A stretch of 64,000 nucleotides of DNA, taken from Geoglobus ahangari (lineage in GTDB: Archaea > Halobacteriota > Archaeoglobi > Archaeoglobales > Archaeoglobaceae). Positions 1 through 7,968 of the stretch are shown piece after piece (the stretch's first letter is position 1; every line of letters begins with the position of its first letter). The position numbers and the translations under genes are program-made. The notes under the pieces were generated by a model. That model made no database searches, had not been told where the DNA came from, and saw nothing but the letters and a program-made list of their open reading frames with translations. The DNA lies in the NCBI RefSeq assembly GCF_001006045.1, contig NZ_CP011267.1:124001-188000 (forward strand), given 5' to 3'.

Positions 1-147
1 GTCCTCATGCTCCGGGCTCCTCTCCTTGTGCACTCCAGTCTTCACGTAGCTCGCCCACGCAGGTGGCTTGAATTCCTCCATCTCCTTGAGCCTCTCCGCG
101 ACCCTCTCAATCAGCATGTTAGCGGGCACATCATACACCGTCGCCAT
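1..147 (-). CDS. rps19e: Ribosomal protein eS19 (N-terminal part)
   Basis: First 49 codons of archaeal ribosomal protein eS19, a small-subunit protein needed for 30S maturation; the rest runs off the left edge. The visible protein starts [16 protein letters not shown] and continues with [17 protein letters not shown], a family hallmark in which aromatic and basic residues contact rRNA. The start is ATG at 145-147 with a GAGGTG ribosome binding site just upstream. Only 3 bases separate it from the stop of the YhbY-like RNA-binding gene, so the two are cotranscribed, which fits a ribosome-assembly operon. Identification is from remembered family sequence; the start is secure. Confidence 0.88.
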   Translation of the reverse strand, partial: MATVYDVPANMLIERVAERLKEMEEFKPPAWASYVKTGVHKERSPEHED

Positions 148-150
148 CCG

Positions 151-390
151 TCAACACCTCTTGAAAGTCAGAACAAAACCCCTAAAATCAACAAGCTCAC
201 CGTTAACCTTCTCCGCGATCTCCATGGCGAGGGTTTTCCTGTCAGCCCCGCCCATGGTTATGTTCCTGAAGTTCCTCAGCATCCTGACCTTTACCATTCC
301 CCTCTTCTCCAGAATGGTGTTGATTTCCCTGATCAGGTTATCGTTAATCCCCTTTTTGCCAACGTTGATCGTGATGACCCTGTCGCTCAT
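151..390 (-). CDS. CRS1/YhbY-domain RNA-binding protein
   Basis: Small single-domain protein of the CRS1-YhbY family, which binds rRNA and assists ribosome assembly. After MSDRVITINVGKKGI it carries the typical LEKRGMVKVRMLRNFRN stretch, in which the family's GxxG-like loop and basic residues bind RNA, and ends VDFRGFVLTFKR. An upstream ATG at 408 would add six residues. I prefer ATG at 390 because a TATA-like element at 411-423 is centred about 27 nt upstream, which gives a leaderless mRNA starting at that codon. It lies directly upstream of the eS19 gene, supporting a ribosome biogenesis role. Confidence 0.85.
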   Translation of the reverse strand: MSDRVITINVGKKGINDNLIREINTILEKRGMVKVRMLRNFRNITMGGADRKTLAMEIAEKVNGELVDFRGFVLTFKRC

Positions 391-410
391 GCGTTCCACA
401 ATAAACATGT

Positions 411-423
411 GGTTTTAAAAATT
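411..423 (-). promoter_or_regulatory. TATA box for the yhbY-rps19e operon
   Basis: Reverse-strand reading gives AATTTTTAAAACC. Its centre is about 27 nt from ATG 390, the distance expected between TATA box and transcription start in archaea, so the message probably begins at the start codon. Confidence 0.55.
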
Positions 424-469
424 TTGTGTAGGTGAATTCCGCTCCCTGCACCTTCAGAACTCCGAAAGC

Positions 470-477
470 CATAAATT
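470..477 (+). promoter_or_regulatory. TATA box for the flavin reductase gene
   Basis: CATAAATT preceded by purine-rich CCGAAAGC. Its centre is 26.5 nt upstream of ATG 500, which predicts a leaderless transcript. Confidence 0.55.
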
Positions 478-499
478 CACCGATTTTCAAGTTAGAAAC

Positions 500-1018
500 A
501 TGCTCGGATATCTCTATCCCCTCAGGACTTATCTCGTTGTCGCCGGAACGATCGAAAACCCCAACCCCATGACAGCTGACTGGGTCGTTCCGCTGAGCTT
601 CAACCCACCGATGCTCGGTGTCGCGATTGGAAAGACGAGGCACACGAGGAAGCTCATAGAGGAGCAGAAGGACTTCGTGATAGCCGTGCCGACAGTGGAG
701 CTTCTGAAGGACGTGTGGGTCGCAGGCACGGTGAGCGGGGCTAAGGAGAGGAAGGCAGACAAAATGAGCGTGACATTCGTTGAGTCCCAGAAGGTGAAGG
801 CTCCTTCCATTAAGGAGTGTCAGGCCAATCTGGAGTGCAGGGTCGTCAATGAGGTGGAGACGGGAGACCACATCTTCTTCGTGGGAGAGATAGTGAACGT
901 GACCCACGGAGACGCGTTCTCCGACGGAAAGCCAGACACCAGGAACTACAAGTTCCTGATGCACGCATTCACGGGCTCGAACTTCACGTACCAGAGTGAC
1001 GAAATTCTTAAACCCTGA
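500..1018 (+). CDS. Flavin reductase family (flavoredoxin-like) protein
   Basis: Cytoplasmic FMN-binding protein of the flavin-reductase-like split-barrel family (172 aa, normal length). The N-terminal LYPLRTYLVVAGTIENPN and ADWVVPLSFNPPMLGVAIGK match the FMN-phosphate-binding strand-loop of the family, and the middle HIFFVGEIVNV strand completes the barrel. In anaerobic archaea such proteins pass electrons between NAD(P)H or ferredoxin and flavins or metal ions; the exact donor cannot be told from sequence. A TATA box 26 nt upstream of ATG 500 indicates a leaderless transcript. The following DUF131 gene begins 15 bases after the stop, perhaps with its own TATA-like element in the 3' end of this gene. 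Confidence 0.88.
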   Translation: MLGYLYPLRTYLVVAGTIENPNPMTADWVVPLSFNPPMLGVAIGKTRHTRKLIEEQKDFVIAVPTVELLKDVWVAGTVSGAKERKADKMSVTFVESQKVKAPSIKECQANLECRVVNEVETGDHIFFVGEIVNVTHGDAFSDGKPDTRNYKFLMHAFTGSNFTYQSDEILKP

Positions 1019-1033
1019 CTCCAACTTTTTTAC

Positions 1034-1249
1034 ATGAACCCCGTCAAGGTCTTCTCTGGCATTGCACTGATAGTTCTCGGTCTCATGCTGTACTCACTCT
1101 CCCAGATCCCGGCAGATAACGTAGAGTTTGCGGGAATCATCATGATCGGCCCCTTCCCGATACTCGTCGGAAACAGCGCTGGACTCATGGTCGCGATCCT
1201 GCTCATCGCTGCGATGCTCGTAATCCTCACGCTCTCGGCGAGGTGGTAG
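1034..1249 (+). CDS. DUF131 (TIGR00304) membrane protein, short form
   Basis: A 71-residue integral membrane protein of the archaeal DUF131/TIGR00304 family, of unknown function. Two hydrophobic segments (about residues 4-20 and 48-68) flank the family loop GIIMIGPFPILVGNS. It is followed at once by a second, longer family member starting two bases after the stop, so the pair is cotranscribed and may form a hetero-oligomer. A TATA-like CTTAAACC around 1005-1012, inside the end of the flavin reductase gene, lies about 26 nt before ATG 1034. No catalytic residues are apparent. Confidence 0.75.
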   Translation: MNPVKVFSGIALIVLGLMLYSLSQIPADNVEFAGIIMIGPFPILVGNSAGLMVAILLIAAMLVILTLSARW

Positions 1250-1250
1250 G

Positions 1251-1574
1251 GTGCTCGAGTACATAGCCGTGGCGATGGTGGTTCTCGGGATCTACCTGCT
1301 GATCAAAGGACTGACTGAGGAGAGCAGAGCCCACCACAGCTTCCCGGAAAGAGAAATGTGGGAGAGGGAGCCGGAGTTCGAGGATCTGTATGAAAGGGAA
1401 TCGGTAGAGAGGGAATGGGGGGAGGATGAGAAAAAGGTAGAGGTCAAAGGCGGAGGGGTCGTGCTCATAGGCCCGATACCCATAGTCTTCGGGGATTCCA
1501 AATACGCGGTTTACGCTCTCATCCTTTCAATCGTGCTCATGCTTCTCGCTATAGCGCTCATGGTGAGAGTATGA
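1251..1574 (+). CDS. DUF131 (TIGR00304) membrane protein, long form
   Basis: Paralogue of the preceding gene: an N-terminal membrane segment (about residues 3-20), the conserved loop [16 protein letters not shown] and a C-terminal membrane segment. It differs by an inserted, very acidic linker of about 45 residues rich in Glu and Arg (for example [15 protein letters not shown]). The start is GTG 1251, right after the TAG of the first copy; the end overlaps the next start in an ATGA arrangement. Function is unknown; the tandem suggests a small membrane complex. Confidence 0.72.
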   Translation: MLEYIAVAMVVLGIYLLIKGLTEESRAHHSFPEREMWEREPEFEDLYERESVEREWGEDEKKVEVKGGGVVLIGPIPIVFGDSKYAVYALILSIVLMLLAIALMVRV

Positions 1575-2149
1575 TGGAGGAGAGGATTTACTACTTCGAG
1601 AAGCCCGGGAAGGAGAATACAGACGATGCGGTCAGGCTTGCGGTTGAGAGGGCTGTGGAGAGGGGAATAAGGTACATAGTCTTCGCCTCGTCCACAGGCT
1701 ACACCGCGAGGAAGGTTCTCGAGCATGCGAGGGGCAGGGACCTGAATCTGGTCTGCGTCACATACCACACCGGATTTTACGAGGAAGGAAAGAACAGTAT
1801 GGACGAGGAGACCGAGAGGTTTCTGAGGGAGAATGAGGTCAAGATAGTCAGGCAGAGTCACATGCTCAGCGGTGTGGAGAGGAGCATGAGCAGGAAGCTC
1901 GGAGGGGCGAGCAGGGTCGAGGCGATTGCCGAAGCTCTGAGAGCTTTGTTCGGGCACGGGCTGAAGGTGTGCGTTGAGATAGCCATAATGGCGGCAGACA
2001 GCGGAGCCATACCCATAGAGGAGGTCGTGACGATAGGAGGGAGGAGCAGGGGGGCAGATACCGCCGTCATCCTCAGGCCAGCCCACATGAATACGTTCTT
2101 CAACATGGAGATAAGGGAGATAATCTGCATGCCAAGAAACAAGAGATAA
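1571..2149 (+). CDS. Pyruvate kinase C-terminal-like domain protein (COG1751)
   Basis: A stand-alone alpha/beta domain resembling the C-terminal allosteric domain of pyruvate kinase, conserved in archaea as COG1751 and functionally uncharacterised. The start [18 protein letters not shown] and the [18 protein letters not shown] segment are typical: a Rossmann-like beta-alpha unit with an SSTGYTA phosphate-binding loop. Later come [14 protein letters not shown] and [18 protein letters not shown]. It lacks the pyruvate kinase barrel, so it should not be called pyruvate kinase. ATG 1571 overlaps the stop of the DUF131 gene, and the protein is probably cytosolic. Confidence 0.8.
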   Translation: MMEERIYYFEKPGKENTDDAVRLAVERAVERGIRYIVFASSTGYTARKVLEHARGRDLNLVCVTYHTGFYEEGKNSMDEETERFLRENEVKIVRQSHMLSGVERSMSRKLGGASRVEAIAEALRALFGHGLKVCVEIAIMAADSGAIPIEEVVTIGGRSRGADTAVILRPAHMNTFFNMEIREIICMPRNKR

Positions 2150-2188
2150 CAAAAACATTTTTACATTTGCACGCAGAAGATGTAATTG

Positions 2189-2839
2189 ATGAATAACGGC
2201 ATCTCCACACTTGGAGAGTTCTTCTCGTCCCTCAAGGGATTCAGGACGCTGGTGAAGGTGGACAACCCCGTCATACCCGTCATGCTCACACTGAACCACA
2301 TAATACCGAAGTTCGGGAGAGATGAGATAATTCTGGTGTTCCTCACGAGAAAGGACAGGAGGCTGTTCAAGATAATAAGGGAGCAGTTTGGAATCGAGTG
2401 CGACATCGAAATACGGGAGATATTCGTCCACAAGGACAGAGATGTTGTCCCATCCAAAATCGTTCTCGAAAAGCTCAGAAGGCTGATCAACGAGAAGGGA
2501 GACAAGATAATGGTCATTTTCGGGTTCCCAACTTTCGTGTTCTTTTATGGACAGGAGGGGGTTATGAACCTCTCGATACTCTTCGACCTCATACCCGACG
2601 ATGTGACGCTGATCAACTTCTGCCTGATAGACATAGCCGACCAGGCGACCACCACCTACCAGAAGAGCCTGTACGACGTTCTCGTCAGCATAAAGAGGGT
2701 CGAGGAGCATCCCGACAGGTACGTGTTCGAGGTGGAGCACTCGGCTCTGCAGCAGCTGACCAACAAGATAGGGTACATGATAACCGAGGGATTCCTGATA
2801 AAGGAGTTCACCATCAAATCGAGGGAGGAGTACATTTAG
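2189..2839 (+). CDS. Uncharacterised archaeal protein, possibly a degenerate RecA/KaiC-like ATPase
   Basis: A 216-residue protein I do not recognise by name. It shows alternating strands and helices ([46 protein letters not shown]) like a P-loop or Rossmann sandwich, but no Walker A motif. This resembles the degenerate RecA/KaiC-type proteins common in Archaeoglobales; that comparison is an inference. No signal peptide or membrane segment. I start it at ATG 2189 rather than the adjoining TTG 2186; a T-rich element around 2155-2165 could be its TATA box. The next gene is GGGP synthase with its own promoter, so a functional link is not implied. Confidence 0.55.
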   Translation: MNNGISTLGEFFSSLKGFRTLVKVDNPVIPVMLTLNHIIPKFGRDEIILVFLTRKDRRLFKIIREQFGIECDIEIREIFVHKDRDVVPSKIVLEKLRRLINEKGDKIMVIFGFPTFVFFYGQEGVMNLSILFDLIPDDVTLINFCLIDIADQATTTYQKSLYDVLVSIKRVEEHPDRYVFEVEHSALQQLTNKIGYMITEGFLIKEFTIKSREEYI

Positions 2840-2849
2840 CCGGAAACAT

Positions 2850-2858
2850 TTTTATTTT
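2850..2858 (+). promoter_or_regulatory. TATA box for the GGGPS-DGGGPS lipid operon
   Basis: TTTTTATTT preceded by purine-rich CCGGAAAC (BRE-like). Its centre is 26 nt upstream of ATG 2880, giving a leaderless start for geranylgeranylglyceryl phosphate synthase. Confidence 0.55.
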
Positions 2859-2879
2859 CATCTTCCCCTCTCAGACTGG

Positions 2880-3569
2880 ATGCTGGAGAGACTGAGGCAC
2901 ATAACCAAGCTCGATCCGGATAGAGATAACCCTCCGGAGCTCATAAAGGCTGTTGCGGAGAGCGGAACTGATGCGGTGATGGTTTCCGGGACTCAGAACG
3001 TGACCTTCGAGAAGGCCAAGAGGCTCTTTGATGAGATTCGGGACTACGGCCTTCCCACGATTCTCGAGCCCTCCGATCCGTCGAACGTTGTTTACGAGGC
3101 GGACTACATATTCGTCCCTCTCGTCCTGAACTCTGAGGACGGAGAGTGGATCACCGGAAAGCACGCCAGCTGGGTTGAGATGCACTACAGCAGGCTGGAG
3201 AGCTTCAGGGAGATGCTCAATAGCAAGGTGATCCTTGAGGGGTACATAGTGCTGAACGAGAACTCGGCAGTCGGAAGGGTGACGAGGGCGAAGTGCAGGA
3301 TCTCTGCGAGAGAGGCTGCGAGCTACGCTTTTGTTGGAGAGGAGATGCTGAACCTGCCCGTGATATACGTCGAGTACAGCGGAACGTACGGAGATCCGGA
3401 GGTTGTCAGGGAGATAAGCGGAGTGCTCAGGAAAGCCAGGCTCTTCTACGGAGGAGGGATAGACAGCGGAGAGAAGGCGAGAGAGATGCTGAAGTACGCG
3501 GACACGATAATCGTGGGGAACGTGATCTACGAGAAGGGGATTGACGCGTACCTCTCGACGATACCATGA
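2880..3569 (+). CDS. Geranylgeranylglyceryl phosphate synthase
   Basis: Forms the first ether bond of archaeal membrane lipids by joining geranylgeranyl diphosphate to sn-glycerol-1-phosphate. The 229-residue TIM barrel is of normal length for the family. Diagnostic pieces are [12 protein letters not shown] at the N terminus, [15 protein letters not shown]-type strand [25 protein letters not shown] and the C-terminal phosphate-binding [13 protein letters not shown] and [10 protein letters not shown] loops. The start is ATG 2880, 26 nt after a TATA box. Its stop overlaps the start of the prenyltransferase that does the next step, so the two consecutive lipid enzymes are translationally coupled. 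Confidence 0.93.
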   Translation: MLERLRHITKLDPDRDNPPELIKAVAESGTDAVMVSGTQNVTFEKAKRLFDEIRDYGLPTILEPSDPSNVVYEADYIFVPLVLNSEDGEWITGKHASWVEMHYSRLESFREMLNSKVILEGYIVLNENSAVGRVTRAKCRISAREAASYAFVGEEMLNLPVIYVEYSGTYGDPEVVREISGVLRKARLFYGGGIDSGEKAREMLKYADTIIVGNVIYEKGIDAYLSTIP

Positions 3570-4408
3570 AAAAGCTGAAGGCCGTCTGGGAGGTAACGAG
3601 GCTCGAACACGGCCTTATATACGGTCTCGGGGTTGTCGCTGGAGTTTTCATATCCCTCGGGTACTTTGACCTCAGACTTTCAGTTTTCGGCTTTCTCACC
3701 GCCCTCTTCCTGCAGGCCTCGGCCTTCGCGCTGAACGACTACTACGACTATGAGGTGGACAGGGCAAACAAACGCTTTGACCGCCCTCTGGTCAGAGGGG
3801 ACCTGAGCAGGAGAGAGGCGCTGTGGATAGCTGTCGCGTTCGCATTCCCGGGGTTTCTCTTCGCCCTCTACATCTCACCCCTCGCGTTCGCCCTCGCCCT
3901 CGCCATAACGCTCTTCGGCTACCTGTACGACGTGAAGCTGAAAGAGTACGGAGTGGCCGGAAACGTTTACATCGCATTTTCCATGGCAGCCCCCTTCCTC
4001 TTCGGCGCGATTGTTGCTGGCAGAGTTAACACCGAGGTTGTGGTTCTGTCGCTCATAGCCTTCCTCTCGGGACTTGCGCGGGAGATCATGAAGGGGATAG
4101 AGGATGTCGAGGGGGATGCGCTGAGGGATGTCAAGACGGTCGCGAGAACCTATGGGGTGGGGGTGGCCAGCAGGATTTCGGCCCTGCTCTTCATTCTGGC
4201 GGTGATTGCGAGCATGCTGGTTCTCGTGATCCCCGAATACAGGGATCTGAAGTACATACTTCCGGTGTCTGTGACAGATTACCTCCTGCTCTCAACATCC
4301 CGCAAGCTTTTAAAGGGGGTCGGAAAAGAGGAAATCGGAAGGCTGAGGAAGAGGACGATGCTCGCCCTGTCCGTAGGGCTACTGGCCTTCCTTCTTGGAA
4401 GCATGTGA
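3566..4408 (+). CDS. Digeranylgeranylglyceryl phosphate synthase (UbiA family)
   Basis: Membrane prenyltransferase adding the second geranylgeranyl chain to GGGP to give digeranylgeranylglyceryl phosphate. It has about eight hydrophobic segments. The first UbiA Asp-rich motif is visible as [18 protein letters not shown] (about residues 52-69) and the second as [12 protein letters not shown], both binding diphosphate through Mg2+. At 280 residues it has the usual length for archaeal DGGGPS. ATG 3566 overlaps the GGGPS stop. UbiA relatives include other prenyltransferases, but coupling to GGGPS makes DGGGPS by far the best call. Confidence 0.92.
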   Translation: MKKLKAVWEVTRLEHGLIYGLGVVAGVFISLGYFDLRLSVFGFLTALFLQASAFALNDYYDYEVDRANKRFDRPLVRGDLSRREALWIAVAFAFPGFLFALYISPLAFALALAITLFGYLYDVKLKEYGVAGNVYIAFSMAAPFLFGAIVAGRVNTEVVVLSLIAFLSGLAREIMKGIEDVEGDALRDVKTVARTYGVGVASRISALLFILAVIASMLVLVIPEYRDLKYILPVSVTDYLLLSTSRKLLKGVGKEEIGRLRKRTMLALSVGLLAFLLGSM

Positions 4409-4418
4409 GGTGGTACCT

Positions 4419-4964
4419 ATGCTGGACGAGAACCTAAGGAAAAAGGTCGCCTCCCTCTCGGCGAAGCTTATGGCCCTTACGGCCCAGACCGCCCCCAAGT
4501 CGAGGGGAGAGGACGACGTGGAGATCGTGCTCGTTGAGGGTGAGGAGAAGGACAGGCTCGCCGAGAAAATGGTGAAGATGGCAGAGGAGCCGAACAGAGA
4601 CGCGAACTTTGTAAGGGATGGAGAGAGCGTCAAGAAGGCCGACGCTGTTCTCTTGGTGGGAGTCTACGGCAAAAACCCGATAAGGGTTGGATGCGGAGCG
4701 TGCGGGTTCAAGAACTGCAAGGAGTTCGAGAAGGCTGAGAGGAAGAAAGGGAAGGACTTCGTGGGGCCCAACTGCGCGTTCAAGCTCATAGACCTGGGCA
4801 TCGCAATAGGCTCTGCCGTAAAGCTCGGATCTGTTCTTGGAGCAGACAGCAGGGTCATGTACAGGATTGGTGCTGCAGCCAAGGAGCTCGGGCTGGCGAA
4901 GTCGGATGTCGTCATGGGCATTCCGATCGCCGTGACTGGCAAGAACCCGTTCTTCGACAGATGA
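4419..4964 (+). CDS. DUF2148 ferredoxin-domain protein
   Basis: Protein of the DUF2148 family, annotated as containing a ferredoxin-like domain. Cysteines cluster in GCGACGFKNCKEF (CxxCxxxxC spacing) and GPNCAFKLID and could bind an iron-sulfur cluster. The C-terminal half has small-residue-rich helices (IGSAVKLGSVLGADSRV). The start is ATG 4419 because GAGGTGGT at 4407-4414 is a good ribosome binding site; an in-frame TTG 24 bases upstream is less likely. It lies 10 bases after DGGGPS and overlaps the RNA methyltransferase start, so it is in the same operon. A role in lipid metabolism or RNA modification is not established. Confidence 0.8.
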   Translation: MLDENLRKKVASLSAKLMALTAQTAPKSRGEDDVEIVLVEGEEKDRLAEKMVKMAEEPNRDANFVRDGESVKKADAVLLVGVYGKNPIRVGCGACGFKNCKEFEKAERKKGKDFVGPNCAFKLIDLGIAIGSAVKLGSVLGADSRVMYRIGAAAKELGLAKSDVVMGIPIAVTGKNPFFDR

Positions 4965-5947
4965 TGATTTTCGATTTTCCCTCAACCCCTTTTTCGAGAA
5001 AGCTTGCGGAAAGGTACGGCTACGACGAGTTCATCATAAGAAGGTGGGAGAGGTTCTTTGGCAGAGAGGAGACCGAGAGGCTCGTAAGGGCGATGGAAGA
5101 GGTTCCCAAGTACATCAGGGTCAACACCCTGAAGTGCGATGAGAGTAAGCTACTTTCAAGGCTCGAGAGGAGGGGGTTCAGGCTGAGAGAGACTGAGGTC
5201 AGGTTCTGCTACGAGATCGTGGAGGAGCCGTACAGCGTTGGAGCTACGCCAGAATACCTGCTCGGCTACTACTACGTGATGGACAAGAGCTCATGCGTGC
5301 CACCGCTTGCCCTGAAGCCAGAGGAGGGGGAGACGGTTGTGGACTTCGCCGCATCTCCCGGGGGAAAGACGACCATGCTCGCCCAGCTGATGAACAACAC
5401 CGGAAGGATAATTGCCATAGAGGGCAACAGGGAAAGGATCCAGCCGCTCGTCGACAACATCCACAGGATGGGCGTTCTGAACACCGCGGTGATCCACATG
5501 AACTCCGCCGAGTTCTGGAGGACCGGCATAAAAGCGGACAGGATTCTCCTCGACGCCCCGTGCACGGGGGAGGGGATAATCCACAAAGACCCTGCAAGGA
5601 AGACCTCAAGGGGGGCTGAGGACATAAGGTTCTGCTCCACCCTTCAAAGGAAAATGCTCGAGTCGGCGCTGAGGAGCCTGAAGCCGGGAGGGGTTCTTGT
5701 CTACTCCACGTGCTCGCTCACGCCAGAGGAGAACGAGCTGGTTATAGATGAGGTGCTCAGGAAGCACGATGTCAGGCTCGAGGAGGTGGAGTACGGAGAG
5801 CCTGCGATGACAAGGGTCGGTGACGTGGAGCTAAGCCCCGAGCTGGAGAAGGCCAAGCGGTTTTACCCCCACATCCACAGGTGCTCGGGCTTCTTCGTGG
5901 CCAAGCTTGTCACGGGTGGTAGTCGAGCTCGAGAAACCTCTTCATGA
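4961..5947 (+). CDS. RNA cytosine-C5 methyltransferase (NOL1/NOP2/Sun family)
   Basis: SAM-dependent enzyme of the NSUN/RsmB type that makes m5C in tRNA or rRNA. The N-terminal part (EVPKYIRVNTLKCD) is the RNA-binding region. The Rossmann fold starts at VVDFAASPGGKTTMLAQLM (motif I). The two catalytic cysteines are in LLDAPCTGEG (motif IV, PC) and YSTCSLTPEENE (motif VI, TC). At 328 residues it fits archaeal tRNA m5C methyltransferases; the exact site (tRNA positions 48/49, 72 or rRNA) cannot be deduced. Its ATG overlaps the DUF2148 stop. The last 38 bases overlap the convergent small gene. Confidence 0.9.
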   Translation: MMIFDFPSTPFSRKLAERYGYDEFIIRRWERFFGREETERLVRAMEEVPKYIRVNTLKCDESKLLSRLERRGFRLRETEVRFCYEIVEEPYSVGATPEYLLGYYYVMDKSSCVPPLALKPEEGETVVDFAASPGGKTTMLAQLMNNTGRIIAIEGNRERIQPLVDNIHRMGVLNTAVIHMNSAEFWRTGIKADRILLDAPCTGEGIIHKDPARKTSRGAEDIRFCSTLQRKMLESALRSLKPGGVLVYSTCSLTPEENELVIDEVLRKHDVRLEEVEYGEPAMTRVGDVELSPELEKAKRFYPHIHRCSGFFVAKLVTGGSRARETSS

Positions 5948-6131
5948 GTATCAGGTCGGAGAGCATCCTCTGGTACTTCCTGTTGATCCTGTGCCTCAGA
6001 ACGCGCATGTAAACCTTCCAGTCCCTTCCCTCGCTCCTCCACTTCTCCACAAACTCCGTCAGGCTCATCTCCCCATCAACATACCTCAGCCAGTCCTGAA
6101 TGAACTCCCTTTCCCTCTGAGACAGGCACAC
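5910..6131 (-). CDS. Small uncharacterised helical protein
   Basis: A 73-residue protein, highly charged and predicted all-helical (REREFIQDWLRYVDGEMS, WRSEGRDWKVYMRVLRHRI), without signal peptide or cysteine pair apart from Cys2. I do not recognise the family. Support for it being real: even amino-acid composition, GTG start at 6131 preceded by GAGGGT, and a compact gap to the next gene on the same strand. Its 3' end overlaps the convergent RNA methyltransferase by 38 bases. Possible nucleic-acid or ribosome-associated protein because of the basic helix, but that is a guess. Confidence 0.55.
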   Translation of the reverse strand: MCLSQREREFIQDWLRYVDGEMSLTEFVEKWRSEGRDWKVYMRVLRHRINRKYQRMLSDLILMKRFLELDYHP

Positions 6132-6168
6132 CCTCAGAGCTTGTTACGGAAATTGATAACAGTTTTGG

Positions 6169-7533
6169 TCAGCAGCACTCCCTCTTAAGCTTCCCGATCA
6201 CGCTCCTCCCCCAGAGGAACGCAACGCTTGAGGCGAGGATGTTGCCCAGCACGACTCCATAGACTATGCCGTCAAACCCGAGCCCGAGCAGGAAAGCGAA
6301 AATGTACGCGAAGCTCAGCTGGAAGACTATCGTCCTGAGCACGGTGATGGCAAATGCATTCTCACCCCTGCCTATCCCCTGAAACAGCGACACCGTCAGA
6401 ATTCCGAGAGGTGCGAAGACGAGGAAGACTGGAAGGATTCTGAGGGTCTCGACGAGCATGCCGTAGATTCTGGCAGATGCCTCGCTGTAAGTGAAGAACA
6501 TCGCGAGGTAGCCTGCAAGGGAGATAAACAGGACGACCAGCACGGCCTCTATGATCACCGCCACCTTTATCGCATACCTGTATGCCCTCTCGAGCTTCTC
6601 GATGTTTCTCGCGCCGAAAGCGGCACCCATCACGGCAGTGCCAGCACCCGACAGCCCGAACATCGGGATGAAGCCGAAGTGAACCACCCTCCAGGCGCTC
6701 GTGAAGACCGCGATGCCATCAGCGCTGCTCACCCTGACGATCATGGCGTTTATGAATATCAGGGAAAAGGACATGGTGAGCATGGAAAACGCAGAAGGGA
6801 GGCCCACACGCAGTATGTCGAAGACTATCTGCCTGCTCGGGCTGAATTCTCTGAACGACACCCTGACATAAGTCTTGGAGTTGTAGAACATCCAGTAAAC
6901 GATGAGGAGTGAGGAGAAAACCATGGAGAGGACGCTTGCATATGCCGCACCCGCAATTCCGAGCCCTGCGACGTAGATGAGAACCGGGTCAAGGGCTATG
7001 TTCAGCAGCGAGCCGGCAACGTTGGCGTACATTGATCTCTTGGTATTGCCCTCCCCGTTCAGTATCCCAACGGCGACGTTGTTGAAGACTATGAACATGG
7101 AGCCCGCCACGACAATCCTCCCGTAGGTCAGAGCCTCCTCCAGCACCTTTCCGCTTGCCCCGAGCAGGGCGAGGATCTGCTCGAGCCTGAAGTACGTCGA
7201 GAGGATCACGATCGAGAGCATGGCGGCGATGACGAGGGAGTGGGTTGCGACGTTGTCCGCCCCCCTCTTGTCCCCTGCACCTATCTTCCTCGCGATGGCC
7301 GAGCTCGTTCCGATGCCAAGGCCGAGTGACAGGGAGACAAACATGAAGAACAGGGGCATGAACAGGCCTATCGCAGAGAGCGACTCAGCTCCAAGCCCGG
7401 CAACCCAGACTCCGTCAGCGAAGTTGTAGAGCGTGAAAACAAGGTTGCTGATCATTATGGGTATGGACAACCTAACTACCGCCTTCTCCGGCTCTCCGGT
7501 AAGAACCCTCACGCCCTCAGTTCTCCGATCCAT
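6169..7533 (-). CDS. MATE family multidrug/metabolite efflux transporter
   Basis: Integral membrane antiporter of 454 residues with about twelve membrane segments in two pseudo-symmetric halves, as in NorM/DinF. Typical features are IPIMISNLVFTLYNFADGVWVAGLG in the first helix region (PIMISN and the F-D-G-V-W-V-A pattern), the GIGTSSAIARKIGAGDKRGAD loop after helix 2, and the repeat GAAFGARNIEKLERAYR in the second half. MATE proteins export drugs or organic cations using Na+ or H+. Its start overlaps the upstream marR gene by 17 bases, so the regulator and pump form one transcription unit, a common repressor-pump design. Confidence 0.9.
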   Translation of the reverse strand: MDRRTEGVRVLTGEPEKAVVRLSIPIMISNLVFTLYNFADGVWVAGLGAESLSAIGLFMPLFFMFVSLSLGLGIGTSSAIARKIGAGDKRGADNVATHSLVIAAMLSIVILSTYFRLEQILALLGASGKVLEEALTYGRIVVAGSMFIVFNNVAVGILNGEGNTKRSMYANVAGSLLNIALDPVLIYVAGLGIAGAAYASVLSMVFSSLLIVYWMFYNSKTYVRVSFREFSPSRQIVFDILRVGLPSAFSMLTMSFSLIFINAMIVRVSSADGIAVFTSAWRVVHFGFIPMFGLSGAGTAVMGAAFGARNIEKLERAYRYAIKVAVIIEAVLVVLFISLAGYLAMFFTYSEASARIYGMLVETLRILPVFLVFAPLGILTVSLFQGIGRGENAFAITVLRTIVFQLSFAYIFAFLLGLGFDGIVYGVVLGNILASSVAFLWGRSVIGKLKRECC

Positions 7534-7930
7534 CCTCTTCCTCCAGATTCCTCACCATTCTGCGGAACAGATCCTCGATCACCCTGACCTCCTCCTCGCT
7601 GAAGCCCCTGAGGAGGATTCTCTGGATCTCATCCGTCAGGGTGTCAAACTCCTCCATGAGCCTCCTACCGCTCTCCGTGACCTCGACCTCGAAGCCCTTG
7701 CCCTTCCTTACCCTCACGATCAGCCCCCTCTCCTCGAGCGACGAGAGAACCTTGGAGACCGTGCCTTTCGTCATTCCCGTTAGCTCAACAAGCTCCTTCT
7801 GCGACTTCCTGCCGGAGAATATCAGTCTGAGGAACTTGAACTCGAGAAACGTCAGCCTGCCCTCCAGTCTCCTCTCCACGATCCTCCTGAGGTTCTTGTT
7901 TAGGAGAAAAAGCTGCTTGAGAACGTCCAC
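7517..7930 (-). CDS. MarR family transcriptional regulator
   Basis: Winged-helix dimeric repressor of the MarR family (137 aa). The HTH lies at about residues 38-66 (SGRKSQKELVELTGMTKG, then TVSKVLSSLEERGLIVR), followed by the wing VRKGKGFEVEVTESGRRL, with dimerisation helices at both ends. The start is GTG 7930; a TATA box at 7951-7960 is centred 25-26 nt upstream, so translation is probably leaderless. GCAGG/CCTGC half-sites flank that TATA box and are a likely autoregulatory operator. The downstream MATE pump overlaps and is the obvious target. The inducing ligand is unknown. Confidence 0.88.
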   Translation of the reverse strand: MDVLKQLFLLNKNLRRIVERRLEGRLTFLEFKFLRLIFSGRKSQKELVELTGMTKGTVSKVLSSLEERGLIVRVRKGKGFEVEVTESGRRLMEEFDTLTDEIQRILLRGFSEEEVRVIEDLFRRMVRNLEEEDGSEN

Positions 7931-7945
7931 TGAAAGACGAGGCCG

Positions 7946-7968
7946 GCAGGTATTATAAAGTTTCCTGC
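7946..7968 (-). promoter_or_regulatory. marR-MATE promoter with flanking inverted repeat
   Basis: Inverted repeat GCAGG-N13-CCTGC whose spacer contains the reverse-strand TATA box CTTTATAATA (7951-7960). The TATA box includes the TAA stop codon (7953-7955) of the upstream alkyltransferase gene. A repressor bound here would block TBP/TFB, so this is a plausible MarR operator. Confidence 0.45.

Noticed and set aside
1511-2740. A 409-codon reverse-strand open frame
   Set aside because: It is antisense to the COG1751 and unknown-protein genes, shows no family motif, and arises from the codon bias of the forward genes.
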